From NCBI GenBank assembly GCA_002390525.1, contig DGPR01000002.1, positions 86,744 through 150,743 of the forward strand: DNA of 64,000 nucleotides, in the 5' to 3' direction. The DNA is from Cellvibrionales bacterium UBA4435. GTDB taxonomy: Bacteria; Pseudomonadota; Gammaproteobacteria; Pseudomonadales; Porticoccaceae. Shown here piece after piece: positions 50,868 through 61,700 of the stretch (its first letter is position 1; every line of letters starts with the position of its first letter). The notes below the pieces were generated by a model that saw only the letters and a list, made by a program, of their open reading frames with translations, did not search any database and had not been told where the DNA came from. The translations under genes and the position numbers were made by a program.

Positions 50868-51164
50868 TTATTCCACAGTAGCAAAATCAATTTCTTGACC
50901 TTGCTCCAAACGAACGTATGCTTTTTTCCAGTTAGATCTTTTTCCTAACCCGTACTTTGTTTGCTTTGTCTTTCCTTTCATGAGAGCAACAGATACACCG
51001 AGCACCTTAACGTCAAAAAGCTTCTCTACTGCTGCTTTTATTTCCAGTTTTGTAGCATCTTTAACAACTTTAAAGACTACCTGATTGGCTAAACTAGTTG
51101 AGGAAGTAGCTTTTTCTGTGAAATGAGGGCCAAGTAATACCTTGAAAATGCGTGTTTGGTTCAT
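50868..51164 (-). CDS. rplW: 50S ribosomal protein L23
   Basis: 98 residues. [11 protein letters not shown] and [12 protein letters not shown] signatures. Main docking site for trigger factor at the exit tunnel. Overlaps rplD by 4 bases. Confidence 0.97.
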   Translation of the reverse strand: MNQTRIFKVLLGPHFTEKATSSTSLANQVVFKVVKDATKLEIKAAVEKLFDVKVLGVSVALMKGKTKQTKYGLGKRSNWKKAYVRLEQGQEIDFATVE

Positions 51165-51778
51165 CCTAGCATCTCCTCAATTTTCTTCAGCGCAGTGATA
51201 GTCATTAATACTTTTTCGGAATGGATTAGGCTTACGGGATTAATTCCGACAGCATCGCTTACATCCACTTTGTGTAAATTTCTGGATGATAAATATAAAT
51301 TTTCAGTAACCTCTTCAGTAACAATAAGTACATCTTGCTCTAATTTATAATCACCTAACTTATTTAGCAAAGTTTTTGTTTTTGGTTCACTGAGCTCAAA
51401 ATCTTTGACTATAATTAATCGATCTTGACGAGCTAGCTCAGAAAGAATAGAGCGCATTGCTGCCCGATACATTTTTCTATTTACTTTCTGAGTATGATCT
51501 TGTGGTTTGGCTGCGAATGTAACACCACCTGAACGCCAAATTGGGCTTCGAATAGTTCCAGCTCTAGCGCGACCAGAACCTTTTTGATTCCATGGTTTTC
51601 TTCCGCCACCAGAAACTGAAGCACGATTTTTTTGAGCTCTAGTACCCTGACGAGCGCCAGCTAGATATGCTGTGACTGTCTGATGAACTAAATCTTGATT
51701 AAAGTCTTTACCAAAAGCTAGATCAGAGACCTCTATAGTTTCAGCCTTGCCTTTAGTTTTAGAAATGCTTAATTCCAT
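51161..51778 (-). CDS. rplD: 50S ribosomal protein L4
   Basis: 205 residues from the ATG at 51778; two in-frame TTG codons just upstream are less likely. [12 protein letters not shown] and the extended loop [14 protein letters not shown] are present. In Escherichia coli L4 also attenuates the S10 operon. Confidence 0.97.
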   Translation of the reverse strand: MELSISKTKGKAETIEVSDLAFGKDFNQDLVHQTVTAYLAGARQGTRAQKNRASVSGGGRKPWNQKGSGRARAGTIRSPIWRSGGVTFAAKPQDHTQKVNRKMYRAAMRSILSELARQDRLIIVKDFELSEPKTKTLLNKLGDYKLEQDVLIVTEEVTENLYLSSRNLHKVDVSDAVGINPVSLIHSEKVLMTITALKKIEEMLG

Positions 51779-51789
51779 CAACAATTACC

Positions 51790-52422
51790 TCAGCTCTTCT
51801 CAGCAAAACGAACAATGACATCACCACCCGGTGCACCTGGCACCGCCCCTTTGATAAGAAGTAAATTACGCTCGGAGTCAATACGAACAATTTCTAAATT
51901 TTGAGTAGTGACCTGTTCGTTGCCCATATGACCCGACATCTTCTTTCCTTTCCACACTCGTCCAGGAGTTTGACATTGGCCAGTAGACCCATGAGCACGA
52001 TGAGATAGTGAGTTACCATGTGTGGCATCTTGCATCTGAAAATTCCAACGCTTTATAACACCGGCATATCCTTTTCCTTTCGAAATACCAGTAACATCAA
52101 CTTTTTGACCAACAGAAAATTGATCAACTGCAATATTTTCTCCAACTTTTACTTCGGTAGAAGTATCGAGACGAAGCTCCCATATTCCGCGACCAGCTTC
52201 AACACCTGCCTTTGCGAAATGTCCGGCTTCAGACTTGCTAATACGAGAGGAACGACGAGTTCCGACGGTAACCTGCACAGCAGAGTATCCATCTATTTCA
52301 TCAGTTTTGATTTGGGTGACACGATTAGGCTCGACTTCGACCACTGTTACAGGTATCGAAGCTCCTTTATCATTGAAAACACGTGTCATACCGCTTTTAC
52401 GGCCGACAATACCAATAGTCAT
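51790..52422 (-). CDS. rplC: 50S ribosomal protein L3
   Basis: 210 residues. [13 protein letters not shown] start and [15 protein letters not shown]; the Gln for methylation lies in this last segment. AGAGG 7 bases before the ATG. The 113-base spacer to rpsJ is much longer than in Escherichia coli and has some GC-rich, partly self-complementary sequence. Confidence 0.98.
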   Translation of the reverse strand: MTIGIVGRKSGMTRVFNDKGASIPVTVVEVEPNRVTQIKTDEIDGYSAVQVTVGTRRSSRISKSEAGHFAKAGVEAGRGIWELRLDTSTEVKVGENIAVDQFSVGQKVDVTGISKGKGYAGVIKRWNFQMQDATHGNSLSHRAHGSTGQCQTPGRVWKGKKMSGHMGNEQVTTQNLEIVRIDSERNLLLIKGAVPGAPGGDVIVRFAEKS

Positions 52423-52535
52423 CTTTACAACCTCTTAGTGTACGGGGCTTTTACCCGCTATGGCCGCTTATTTCAGAGCGTTACACCCGCCTAACGATGG
52501 TTGGGCATGGGCTTATTTCTTTTTAAATGTTTGGA

Positions 52536-52847
52536 TTAACCCAAACTAATTTGCACTTCAACACCTGCAGCTAAATCTAGTTTCATTAGGGCATCAACTG
52601 TTTTTTCAGTAGGTTCAACAATATCTAGTAATCTTTTGTGTGTACGAATTTCGTACTGATCGCGTGCATCTTTATTAACATGCGGCGAAGTTAAAATAGT
52701 AAAGCGTTCTTTTCGGGTCGGCAAAGGTATTGGTCCACGAATTTGTGCACCTGTGCGTTTTGCCGTTTCTACGATTTCTTGTGTCGAAGCATCAATCAAT
52801 GCATGATCGAAAGCTTTGAGACGAATACGAATACGCTGATCCTTCAT
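52536..52847 (-). CDS. rpsJ: 30S ribosomal protein S10 (NusE)
   Basis: 103 residues from the ATG at 52847, matching family length; GGAG lies 10 bases upstream. [15 protein letters not shown] and R-G-P-I-P-L-P-T-R are diagnostic. Also a transcription antitermination partner of NusB. First gene of the S10 operon; usually preceded by tuf, here by a divergent EF-G gene. Confidence 0.97.
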   Translation of the reverse strand: MKDQRIRIRLKAFDHALIDASTQEIVETAKRTGAQIRGPIPLPTRKERFTILTSPHVNKDARDQYEIRTHKRLLDIVEPTEKTVDALMKLDLAAGVEVQISLG

Positions 52848-52931
52848 GGAACAAAACTCCAACTATGTAATAACTTTAAAAGAGCCTACAGATCCTTAAT
52901 TTTTTGTCAGGACCCTGAAAAAAGAGGCGAG

Positions 52932-52960
52932 ATTTTAAAGCTGTGGCCCGTTGGAGTCAA
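52932..52960 (-). promoter_or_regulatory. S10 operon promoter
   Basis: Minus-strand TTGACT (52955-52960), a 17-base spacer and TAAAAT (52932-52937), followed by a GC-rich CTCGCC discriminator. Predicted start near 52925, giving a leader of about 78 bases before rpsJ. No clear terminator-like attenuator is seen in that leader. Confidence 0.7.
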
Positions 52961-53272
52961 GCATAAAACCATCTTTATTTTTCATCCCTCATTTATCTCT
53001 GGTAAACATATTGATGATAAACAATTTTTTTGTATTTGTAGGTGATTTGTAAATGCCAGGCTTGTTTGCGTAAAAAGATTGAACTACTAGTTCAGCCGTC
53101 CACGATTTATTGAGGATAAGATTTTCATCTGGATGCTTCTAACTTAGAAAATTCTAGATGAGTTTTTTATAAAAAGAGCAAAATAACTGCCGAATATGGG
53201 TGAATTCTTTATTTTTTTAAACTTTTTACGACTTATTGAAAAATTTTTATCAAAAAATAGAAATAATTCTTG
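52961..53272. other. Upstream part of the 474-base divergent rpsJ/fusA2 intergenic region
   Basis: AT-rich. Apart from the S10 promoter at its left edge and the EF-G2 -10 box at its right edge I see no gene. No remnant of a tuf reading frame (for example an N-K-C-D or D-C-P-G-H coding segment) is recognisable on either strand. Confidence 0.5.
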
Positions 53273-53278
53273 TATAAT
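53273..53278 (+). promoter_or_regulatory. -10 element of the second EF-G gene
   Basis: Perfect TATAAT preceded directly by TG. A good -35 is lacking: TTATCA at 53247-53252 is 20 bases away. A GC-rich CACGCGCG run follows at the likely start site, suggesting growth-rate control. Leader about 35-40 bases. Confidence 0.5.
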
Positions 53279-53321
53279 CACGCGCGATTTTTAGCCCATA
53301 TAACTTTAACTGAGTATTATA

Positions 53322-55415
53322 ATGACAGATTTATCAAACTATAGAAATATTGGAATTTTCGCCCATGTTGATGCGGGAAAGACAACAACGACTGAACGTA
53401 TCCTAAAACTTACAGGGAAAATTCATAAAACAGGTGAAGTTCATGACGGAGCTGCAACAACAGACTTTATGACTCAAGAACAAGAGCGAGGTATTACTAT
53501 TCAGTCTGCTGCCACTACTTGTTTTTGGAATGACCACCGCTTGAATATCATTGACACACCAGGTCATGTTGATTTTACAGTCGAAGTTTATCGATCACTT
53601 AAGGTTTTAGATGGTGGAGTAGGTGTATTTTGTGGTTCGGGTGGAGTTGAGCCTCAGTCTGAGACAAACTGGCGATATGCAAATGATTCTAAAGTTGCTA
53701 GGGTTATTTTCATCAACAAGCTAGACAGAATAGGTGCAGATTTTTTACGTGTAGTTGAGCAAATAAAGAAGGTCCTTGGTGCAAACCCACTAGTAATGAC
53801 TCTACCTATTGGAGAAGAAGATGATTTCAGAGGAGTCGTTGATATATTAACAGAAAAAGCATATGTGTGGGACGACTCTGGCCTACCAGAGAATTTTAAA
53901 ATAGAAGAGATACCAGCAGATATGATTGATCTTGTTGCCAAATATAGAGAACAATTAGTTGAAACTGCAGTTGAACAAGACGATGATCTAATGATGGCAT
54001 ATATGGAGGGTGAGGAAGTTTCTGTACAGGACCTAAAACGCTGTATCCGTAAGGGAACCATAGCGCTCGATTTTTTCCCAACTGTATGCGGGTCAGCATT
54101 TAAAAACAAAGGTGTCCAATTAGTTTTAGATTCTGTAATTGATTATTTGCCATGCCCTACAGATGTCGAACCTCAGCCGCTTACAGACGAGAAAGGTGAA
54201 CCAAACGGTCAATCAGCGATCGTATCTAAAGAAGAGCCTTTCCGCGCACTAGCTTTCAAGATTATGGATGATCGTTTTGGAGCACTTACGTTTATCCGAA
54301 TTTATTCAGGAATTCTAAATAAAGGGGCGTCTGTTTTAAATTCTTTCACAGGAAAAACTGAACGTATTGGAAGAATGGTCGAAATGCATGCAGACGACCG
54401 AAAAGAATTAGAGTCTGCACAAGCCGGAGATATAATTGCACTCGTAGGTTTAAAAAGTGTCAAAACAGGCCAAACATTATGTGACCCAAAACATGAATGC
54501 ACACTCGAACCAATGATATTTCCAGAGCCTGTTATTTCAATTTCTGTTAAGCCAAAAGATAAAGGCGGCTCAGAAAAAATGGGGATAGCAATCGGGAAAA
54601 TGGTTGCAGAAGATCCTACTTTTTGTGTCGAAACGGACGAAGACTCAGGCGAAACTATACTTAAAGGTATGGGTGAACTTCACTTAGATATTAAAGTTGA
54701 TATATTGAAGAGAACCTACGCAGTAGAACTAGAGGTAGGAAAACCACAAGTTGCATATAGAGAGACTATCACTCAATCAATAGAAGATAGTTATACTCAC
54801 AAGAAGCAATCTGGTGGATCGGGTCAGTTTGGCAAAATTGATTACCGCGTTAAGCCAGGACAAATAGGTTCTGGATTTCAATTTACATCCACAGTAGTTG
54901 GAGGAAACGTCCCTAAAGAATTTTTCCCTGCTATCGAAAAAGGTTTTAAAGGGATGATGGAAGAGGGTCCTCTTGCAGGATTTCCTGTCTTAGATATTGA
55001 GATAGAACTCTATGATGGTGGTTTCCATGCAGTAGATTCCTCTGCAATTGCTTTTGAAATTGCGGCAAAAGGAGCGTTTCGTCAGTCTATGCCTAAGGCA
55101 AAACCACAGCTTCTTGAACCAATAATGAAAGTTGATGTTTATAGTCCTGAAGATCATGTAGGTGATGTAATTGGAGATTTGAATAGACGTCGCGGAATGA
55201 TCAAAGATCAGGAAAAGGGTGTTTCAGGAGTTAGGGTTAAGTCAGATGTTCCTCTAGCAGAAATGTTTGGTTATATTGGAACTCTTCGAACAATGACATC
55301 GGGTCGAGGTCAATTTTCAATGGAATTTTCACATTACTCGGCTTGTCCAAACAGTGTTTCTGAACAGGTTATACTTGAAACCAAGGAGAGGAAAGAGATG
55401 GAAGCTAAGTCTTGA
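53322..55415 (+). CDS. fusA2: Elongation factor G, second type (EF-G2, Vibrio FusB / Pseudomonas FusA2-like)
   Basis: 697 residues. GTPase motifs [19 protein letters not shown] and N-K-L-D are intact; domains II-V are complete with the domain-[12 protein letters not shown] segment. The opening [13 protein letters not shown] resembles the second EF-G of Vibrio and relatives more than the str-operon EF-G. In Pseudomonas the two EF-Gs divide translocation and ribosome recycling; which role this copy has cannot be read here. It has its own -10 box and runs toward fusA, tail to tail. Confidence 0.92.
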   Translation: MTDLSNYRNIGIFAHVDAGKTTTTERILKLTGKIHKTGEVHDGAATTDFMTQEQERGITIQSAATTCFWNDHRLNIIDTPGHVDFTVEVYRSLKVLDGGVGVFCGSGGVEPQSETNWRYANDSKVARVIFINKLDRIGADFLRVVEQIKKVLGANPLVMTLPIGEEDDFRGVVDILTEKAYVWDDSGLPENFKIEEIPADMIDLVAKYREQLVETAVEQDDDLMMAYMEGEEVSVQDLKRCIRKGTIALDFFPTVCGSAFKNKGVQLVLDSVIDYLPCPTDVEPQPLTDEKGEPNGQSAIVSKEEPFRALAFKIMDDRFGALTFIRIYSGILNKGASVLNSFTGKTERIGRMVEMHADDRKELESAQAGDIIALVGLKSVKTGQTLCDPKHECTLEPMIFPEPVISISVKPKDKGGSEKMGIAIGKMVAEDPTFCVETDEDSGETILKGMGELHLDIKVDILKRTYAVELEVGKPQVAYRETITQSIEDSYTHKKQSGGSGQFGKIDYRVKPGQIGSGFQFTSTVVGGNVPKEFFPAIEKGFKGMMEEGPLAGFPVLDIEIELYDGGFHAVDSSAIAFEIAAKGAFRQSMPKAKPQLLEPIMKVDVYSPEDHVGDVIGDLNRRRGMIKDQEKGVSGVRVKSDVPLAEMFGYIGTLRTMTSGRGQFSMEFSHYSACPNSVSEQVILETKERKEMEAKS

Positions 55416-55417
55416 AA

Positions 55418-55452
55418 AATCCAACTATAAAAAAAGCCTCTATAGTTGGATT
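55418..55452. terminator. Bidirectional terminator between the two EF-G genes
   Basis: Perfect 12-bp stem, AATCCAACTATA (55418-55429) with TATAGTTGGATT (55441-55452), loop of 11. On the minus strand it is followed by a T-run (fits fusA); on the plus strand the following CTTTA is poorer. Confidence 0.75.
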
Positions 55453-55459
55453 CTTTATG

Positions 55460-55486
55460 GCTGTCTAAAAGTTATTTTTAGACAGC
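55460..55486. repeat. Inverted repeat spanning the fusA stop codon
   Basis: GCTGTCTAAAA (55460-55470) pairs perfectly with TTTTAGACAGC (55476-55486), loop of 5. It covers the last codons and the TAG stop of fusA at 55465-55467, only 7 bases from the terminator stem. No T-run follows on either side, so it is not itself a standard terminator. Confidence 0.7.
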
Positions 55487-57573
55487 ACCTGGTCAAGGAT
55501 ATTTTGACTAGCTTCAGAATAGTTGTTAAATTCCATTGTAAAAGTCGCTCGCCCTTGTGTGGCAGATCTAAGATGTGTTGCATAACCAAACATTTCACCA
55601 AGTGGAACCTCGGCATTTACCACTTTGCCCATACTAACGTCCTGCATGCCATGAATTACTCCTCTGCGGCGATTAAGATCTCCAACAACGTCCCCCATAT
55701 TTTCTTCAGGGGTTATCACCTCAACTGTCATCATCGGCTCAAGTAGTACTGCTCCTCCATTTTCAGCTAGTTTTTTAGTTGCCATTGATCCTGCAATCTT
55801 AAATGCAAGCTCATTTGAATCTACATCATGGTATGATCCATCATATAAAGTTGCTTTTAACCCAAGCAACGGATACCCAGCTAAAATTCCGTTTTGCATT
55901 TGTTCGGTTATCCCTTTTTCGATTGCTGGGATGTATTCTTTAGGTACTGTTCCACCCACTATTTCATTAACAAACACTAACCCTTCTGCAGCTTCGTCGT
56001 TAGCTGGCTCAAACTTGATACAAACATGCCCATATTGACCACGACCGCCTGATTGACGAATAAACTTACCTTCGATTTTAATGGAGTTCCGGATTGCCTC
56101 ACGGTAAGCAACCTGAGGTTTTCCTATATTAGCTTGCACACCAAACTCTCGGCGCATCCGTTCAACTAGAATATCCAGATGTAGCTCACCCATCCCAGAC
56201 ATAATAGTTTGGCCTGTTTCTTCATCTATACTTATACGAAAAGAGGGATCCTCTTGAGCAAGTTTTCCTAAAGCAACACCCATCTTTTCATGATCAGGTT
56301 GTGATCGCGGCTCAATAGCTACAGAGATAACTGGTTCAGGAAAATCCATTCGCTCTAAAATAATTTTATGCTTCTCCTCACAGAGTGTATCGCCAGTAGT
56401 TACGTCTTTAAGGCCAATAGCCGCAGCAATATCACCTGCACGGACTTCATTTATATCTTCTCGACTATTGGCATGCATTTGTACCATCCTACCAATACGC
56501 TCTTTTTTCATTTTTACGGAGTTATATATCGCATCTCCGCTTTTAAGTTTCCCGGAATATACCCTAAAAAAAGTTAATGTACCTACGAAAGGGTCAGTAG
56601 CTACCTTAAATGCAAGAGCTGCAAATGGGGCACTGTCATCTACCCGAAAAACGTCTAAAGGTAATTTTTTTTCAATAACATTATCTAAAGGCTTTATATC
56701 AAGAGGAGAGGGGAGATACTCAAGAATACCATCCAAAATTGCTTGAACTCCCTTATTTTTGAATGCTGAGCCTGCAAAAACAGGAAATATTTCGTTCGCT
56801 AAAGTTCTCTTTCGAATAGCAAGTTTTATCTCAGACTCTGAAAGTTTGATGCCATCAAGATACTTTTCCATCAGTCCATCGCTAGCTTCGACTGCTTCTT
56901 CAATAATCTTTTCACGCATAATGTTACAGTCATCGATAAGATGATCTGGGATTTTTTCATATTCAAATTTTACACCTTGGTCTTCTTTGTTCCAGAAGAT
57001 GGCTTTCATCTTAATTAAATCTATCACACCGATAAAATCATCTTCAGCGCCTATGGTCATCTGCATAGGGATTGCTTTTGCACCTAATCTGGACTCTATA
57101 TGCTCTATAGATTTATTAAAATCTGCTCCGGTACGATCCATTTTATTAACGAAGATTAAACGAGGAACCTTATATTTATCGGCTTGTCGCCAGACTGTCT
57201 CAGTTTGAGGCTGAACCCCAGAAGAACCGCAAATCACAACAACGGCTCCATCTAAAATTCTCAAACAACGCTCAACTTCGATTGTAAAATCAACATGTCC
57301 AGGAGTATCAATAATGTTAATATGGTGTTGGTCTAATTGCTGCTGCATTCCTTTCCAAAAACAAGTTGTAGCAGCAGATGTTATAGTGATACCTCTCTCT
57401 TGTTCTTGCTCCATCCAATCCATAACAGATGCACCATCATGTACCTCTCCAATTTTATGAGAAACTCCAGTATAAAAAAGTATTCTCTCAGTTGTTGTAG
57501 TTTTTCCCGCATCTACATGAGCACAAATACCAATATTACGATAACGTTCGATAGGGGTTTTTCGAGGCGACAT
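55465..57573 (-). CDS. fusA: Elongation factor G (str operon copy)
   Basis: 702 residues from the ATG at 57573, preferred over a TTG at 57585. The product begins [19 protein letters not shown], like Pseudomonas FusA1. GTPase motifs [19 protein letters not shown] and N-K-M-D are intact, as is the domain-[13 protein letters not shown]. Follows rpsG by 117 bases that include a hairpin. The tufA gene normally next in line is absent. Confidence 0.97.
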   Translation of the reverse strand: MSPRKTPIERYRNIGICAHVDAGKTTTTERILFYTGVSHKIGEVHDGASVMDWMEQEQERGITITSAATTCFWKGMQQQLDQHHINIIDTPGHVDFTIEVERCLRILDGAVVVICGSSGVQPQTETVWRQADKYKVPRLIFVNKMDRTGADFNKSIEHIESRLGAKAIPMQMTIGAEDDFIGVIDLIKMKAIFWNKEDQGVKFEYEKIPDHLIDDCNIMREKIIEEAVEASDGLMEKYLDGIKLSESEIKLAIRKRTLANEIFPVFAGSAFKNKGVQAILDGILEYLPSPLDIKPLDNVIEKKLPLDVFRVDDSAPFAALAFKVATDPFVGTLTFFRVYSGKLKSGDAIYNSVKMKKERIGRMVQMHANSREDINEVRAGDIAAAIGLKDVTTGDTLCEEKHKIILERMDFPEPVISVAIEPRSQPDHEKMGVALGKLAQEDPSFRISIDEETGQTIMSGMGELHLDILVERMRREFGVQANIGKPQVAYREAIRNSIKIEGKFIRQSGGRGQYGHVCIKFEPANDEAAEGLVFVNEIVGGTVPKEYIPAIEKGITEQMQNGILAGYPLLGLKATLYDGSYHDVDSNELAFKIAGSMATKKLAENGGAVLLEPMMTVEVITPEENMGDVVGDLNRRRGVIHGMQDVSMGKVVNAEVPLGEMFGYATHLRSATQGRATFTMEFNNYSEASQNILDQVLSKNNF

Positions 57574-57633
57574 AATTTTACTCAAAGCAATTAAATGAAA
57601 AGGGAATTAAATATTAGTCAAAATTAAAAACCA

Positions 57634-57661
57634 AAAAGGCAGCCATGAATAGCTACCTTTT
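57634..57661 (-). terminator. Hairpin with T-rich tail between rpsG and fusA
   Basis: On the minus strand AAAAGG-T-AGC pairs with GCT-G-CCTTTT around an 8-base loop (one mismatch), followed by TTGGTTTTTAATTTT. It lies about 30 bases after the rpsG stop and looks like an intrinsic terminator or attenuator. A weak TTGACT at the downstream side lacks a well-spaced -10, so I cannot show a separate fusA promoter. Confidence 0.5.
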
Positions 57662-57690
57662 GATGTTAGCATAAAATCTCAATATAACTA

Positions 57691-58161
57691 TCAGAAGCGG
57701 AAGTGCGAGAATGCTTTGTTTGCATCAGCCATCCGGTGAACATCTTCGCGTTTTTTGACTGCTCCACCTTTACTTTGTTGTGCATCAATGATTTCTCCAG
57801 CTAACCGCTGAGCCATGGATTTTTCTCCCCTCTTTCTGGAGAAATCTACCATCCAACGCATTGCTAAAGCATTTCTTCTAGAAGGACGAACTTCTACAGG
57901 GACCTGGTAGGTTGCACCGCCAACACGACGGGCTTTCACTTCAACAGATGGTGCGATTTTTTCTAATGCGGTCTCAAAAGCAATCAAGGGATCCTCTTTC
58001 AGGCGCTCTTGAACTATATCAAGTGCTCCATAAACAATACTTTCAGCAACAGCTTTTTTTCCACTAACCATCACATGATTCATGAACTTAGCTAATGTAA
58101 TATTTCCAAATTTTGGATCCGGTAATATTTCACGTTTTGCAGCAACTCTTCTTCTTGGCAT
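57691..58161 (-). CDS. rpsG: 30S ribosomal protein S7
   Basis: 156 residues from the ATG at 58161 ([11 protein letters not shown]), the normal length. [15 protein letters not shown] and [10 protein letters not shown] signatures. Head-assembly initiator and, in Escherichia coli, repressor of the str operon through the rpsL-rpsG spacer; here that spacer is 95 bases. Confidence 0.97.
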   Translation of the reverse strand: MPRRRVAAKREILPDPKFGNITLAKFMNHVMVSGKKAVAESIVYGALDIVQERLKEDPLIAFETALEKIAPSVEVKARRVGGATYQVPVEVRPSRRNALAMRWMVDFSRKRGEKSMAQRLAGEIIDAQQSKGGAVKKREDVHRMADANKAFSHFRF

Positions 58162-58256
58162 ATAACTCACTCTTTTTTCAGGGTTATCTGGGATATATTG
58201 TTAGATATACCCAGCCTTACTAATTATTGATCTCTATTTTTTAAACTAAACTAATA

Positions 58257-58631
58257 TTATTTTTTAGGGCGCTTGGTCCCGTATTTTGAACGGCTTTGCG
58301 TACGATTAGCAACACCAGAAGTATCTAGCGCCCCTCGTATGGTATGATATCGCACACCAGGTAAATCCTTTACACGTCCACCTCTTATCAATACAACACT
58401 GTGTTCTTGAAGGTTATGTCCCTCACCACCAATATATGAGCTAACTTCATAACCATTTGTTAATCGAACACGACAAACTTTACGGAGTGCTGAGTTTGGT
58501 TTTTTAGGAGTCGTGGTGTACACCCTTGTACAAACACCTCTTCTTTGCGGGCAAGCATCTAATGCCGGCACACCAGATTTAATTATTCTAGTTTTTCTAG
58601 GCTTACGAACCAGTTGGTTAATCGTTGCCAT
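58257..58631 (-). CDS. rpsL: 30S ribosomal protein S12
   Basis: 124 residues from the ATG at 58631 ([11 protein letters not shown]). Streptomycin-site residues are wild type: Lys43 in T-T-P-K-K-P-N-S and Lys88; Asp89, the RimO methylthiolation site, is present. GGAG precedes the start. First gene of the str operon. Confidence 0.98.
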   Translation of the reverse strand: MATINQLVRKPRKTRIIKSGVPALDACPQRRGVCTRVYTTTPKKPNSALRKVCRVRLTNGYEVSSYIGGEGHNLQEHSVVLIRGGRVKDLPGVRYHTIRGALDTSGVANRTQSRSKYGTKRPKK

Positions 58632-58643
58632 TAAATTAGCTCC

Positions 58644-58668
58644 AAATAAAAGGTCTTTCCCTAAGACC
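58644..58668 (-). promoter_or_regulatory. Attenuator-like hairpin in the rpsL leader
   Basis: Minus-strand GGTCTT (58663-58668) and AAGACC (58652-58657) form a 6-bp stem with a 5-base loop, followed by TTTTATTT directly before the rpsL ribosome-binding site. It could cause premature termination or be a leader structure; the stem is short. Confidence 0.4.
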
Positions 58669-58715
58669 ATACTTTTAAATTCAGTCTGATAAACAGACCA
58701 TTTTTAAGATGAGGC

Positions 58716-58744
58716 AGTCTAAAGATACTGGCGACTCTAGTCAA
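58716..58744 (-). promoter_or_regulatory. str operon promoter (rpsL)
   Basis: Minus-strand TTGACT (58739-58744), a 17-base spacer and TAGACT (58716-58721), then a GC-rich GCCTC discriminator; start near 58709. The -35 sits in the loop and 3' arm of an 8-bp inverted repeat (GCGACTCT 58731-58738 with AGAGTCGC 58744-58751). Allows str transcription independent of rpoBC. Confidence 0.6.
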
Positions 58745-58781
58745 GAGTCGCGATAGGCTTAAATGAAATATTTAACCTCTA

Positions 58782-61700
58782 TCACTCACTCTCACTTGTA
58801 CTTAAAGCCTCACTTAATGCTGCTTCAATATCAACTGCGCTAACTGCTATTTCTGATTCTTTTTCTTTTGCCTCCCGGCGCTTACGGTGATATGTTAATC
58901 CAGTCCCTGCAGGAATCAATCGACCAACTACTACGTTCTCTTTTAAGCCTCTCAGATAGTCTGCTTTACCTGTTACTGAAGCCTCTGTGAGAACACGTGT
59001 TGTTTCTTGAAATGAGGCCGCAGATATAAAGCTCTCTGTCGCAAGCGAGGCCTTAGTTATACCAAGAAGAAGGCGCTCAAATTTAGCAGGTCTTTTCTTC
59101 TCAAGCACTAATTTTTCGTTCTCTTCTAGGACTGCTGTATATTCAATCTGCTCTCCTTTAACGAAAGAAGAGTCGCCCATATCTGTAATTTCGGCTTTCC
59201 GTAACATCTGGCGACAAATCACCTCAATATGCTTATCGTTTATTTTGACACCCTGCAAACGATAAACTTCTTGTATTTCATTAACGATATATTCTGCCAA
59301 AGAGTCGACGCCCTGCAAACGCAAAATATCATGAGAATTTTCTGGGCCATCAGCAATAACTTCACCTTTGGTTACATTTTCACCCTCAAATACTCCCAAT
59401 TGATGCCACTTAGGTATAAGAAGCTCATAATGATCACTTCCGTCAGGCAACAGTTTCCCATTAGGAGGAGTGATGACTAAACGGCGTTTTCCTTTTGTTT
59501 CCTTACCAAAAGTAACAGTACCTGATATTTCAGCTAGTATAGCTGGGTCTTTTGGTCGTCTTGCTTCAAAAAGATCGGCAACACGAGGAAGTCCCCCAGT
59601 AATATCACGGGTTTTTGACCCTTCTTGTGGAATACGTGCAACAATATCGCCAGCTCCAACATGGCTATTATCAGTGATACTCAGTATTGCATTTGGTGGC
59701 AACATATAGTGAGCAGGAACAGTTGAATTGGCAAAAGTTAGTTCTTTACCGTCGTCATCAAGCAAGGTAACCATAGGCTTGATATCTTTCCCTGCTGAAG
59801 GGCGTTCGTTTGGATCAATAACTGCAATACTTGATAAACCTGTCATTTCATCTGTTTGAGTTCGGATGCTAAGACCTTCTTCCATACCAGAAAATGCAAC
59901 TTGACCCGCGACTTCAGTTATTATGGGATGAGTGTGGGGATCCCAAGCTGCTACAATATCTCCGGCAGCCACAATTGAACCCTCTTTAACGCTTATAACT
60001 GCCCCATAAGGCAACTTGTAACGTTCACGTTCACGTCCATTTTCATCAGCAAGCGCAAGACCTCCAGAGCGAGATACTGCAACGAGCTCTCCATTTTCTC
60101 GTTCCGCTACTTTGATGTTAATAAAGCGAATTTTCCCTCCCGTCTTGACCTGAATACTGTCTGCAGCAGATGCACGTGAAGCAGCGCCTCCAATGTGAAA
60201 GGTTCGCATAGTTAGTTGTGTGCCCGGTTCACCAATGGACTGAGCAGCGACGACGCCAACCGCTTCTCCAGAGTTAATTCGATGTCCTCTTGCCAAATCT
60301 CTTCCATAACACTGTGAGCATATACCATGACGAGTCTCACACGTAATTGGAGAGCGCACTTTTAGCTCATCTATCCCAAGCATTTCTATTTGTTCTACAC
60401 ACTTTTCATCAATCATATGGCCAGCTTTTAACACAACTTTTCTAGCGCCAGGTTTAGTTACATCAACTGCTAAGACACGACCAAGAATTCGGTCCCCCAA
60501 GGATTCAATGATATCTCCACCTTCTATAACAGGAGTCATTAGTAGGCCTTCTGAAGTACCGCAATCCTCTTGTACTACCACTAGATCCTGAGAGACATCT
60601 ACTAATCGACGAGTCAGATATCCTGAATTTGCTGTCTTGAGTGCAGTATCTGCTAAACCTTTTCGTGCTCCATGTGTTGATATGAAGTATTGCAATACAT
60701 TCAAACCTTCACGAAAATTAGCAGTGATTGGAGTTTCAATAATTGAACCATCTGGACGAGCCATTAAACCTCTCATGCCTGCAAGTTGTCTGATCTGCGC
60801 AGGTGAGCCTCTGGCTCCTGAGTCAGCCATAATAAACACAGAATTGAAAGATGATTGAGTCTCTATTTCACCATCGCTATTAGAAACCTCCTCTGTACTA
60901 ATAACCTCCATCATAGCTTTTGCAACTAGATCATTAGCTCTTGACCAAATATCAATTACTTTGTTGTATTTTTCACCTTGGGTGACTAGACCAGAAGAAA
61001 ACTGACTTTCAATTTCTTTAACTTCTTCTTCAGATTGAGCAATAATTTTTTCTTTGGAAGAAGGAATAGTAAAGTCATTTACCCCAATAGACGCGCCAGA
61101 CTTTGTAGAAAAATCAAAACCGGTATACATAAGTTGATCTGCAAAAATTACGGTTGCCTTCAACCCAACATCTCGATAACAACGATTAATAATTCTTGAA
61201 ATTGCCTTTTTGGTCATTGGCTGGTTCACCATGTCGTAACTCAAGCCGTCTGGAACAATATCCCATAATAATGCACGACCTACGGTAGTATCGACGATGT
61301 ATTTTTTTGATTCAGCCTCACCAAGATCATTAAAGTTAACTTCATTAATACGAACTTTTACTCTGGCTTGCAGGTCTATCTGTTTACTATAATAAGCAAC
61401 AGAAACTTCTTTGAGATCTCCAAAAATTCTTCCCTCTCCTAATGCGTTAGTTCGTTCACGAGTCATCCAATAAAGGCCTAATACAACATCTTGTGAAGGC
61501 ACAATGATCGGCTCGCCACTTGCAGGAGATAAAATATTATTAGTCGACATCATCAAAGCACGAGACTCAAGCTGAGCCTCCAGAGTGAGAGGGACATGAA
61601 CTGCCATTTGATCTCCATCAAAGTCAGCGTTATATGCAGCACACACCAGAGGATGGAGCTGTATAGCTTTTCCTTCGATTAGGACTGGTTCAAAAGCTTG

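Noticed and set aside
53654-54109. Long open frames antisense to fusA2, and similar frames antisense to rpoC, lnt, holA and others
   Set aside because: They lie wholly inside well-identified genes in the opposite strand, have no ribosome-binding sites and resemble no protein; shadows of the real reading frames.
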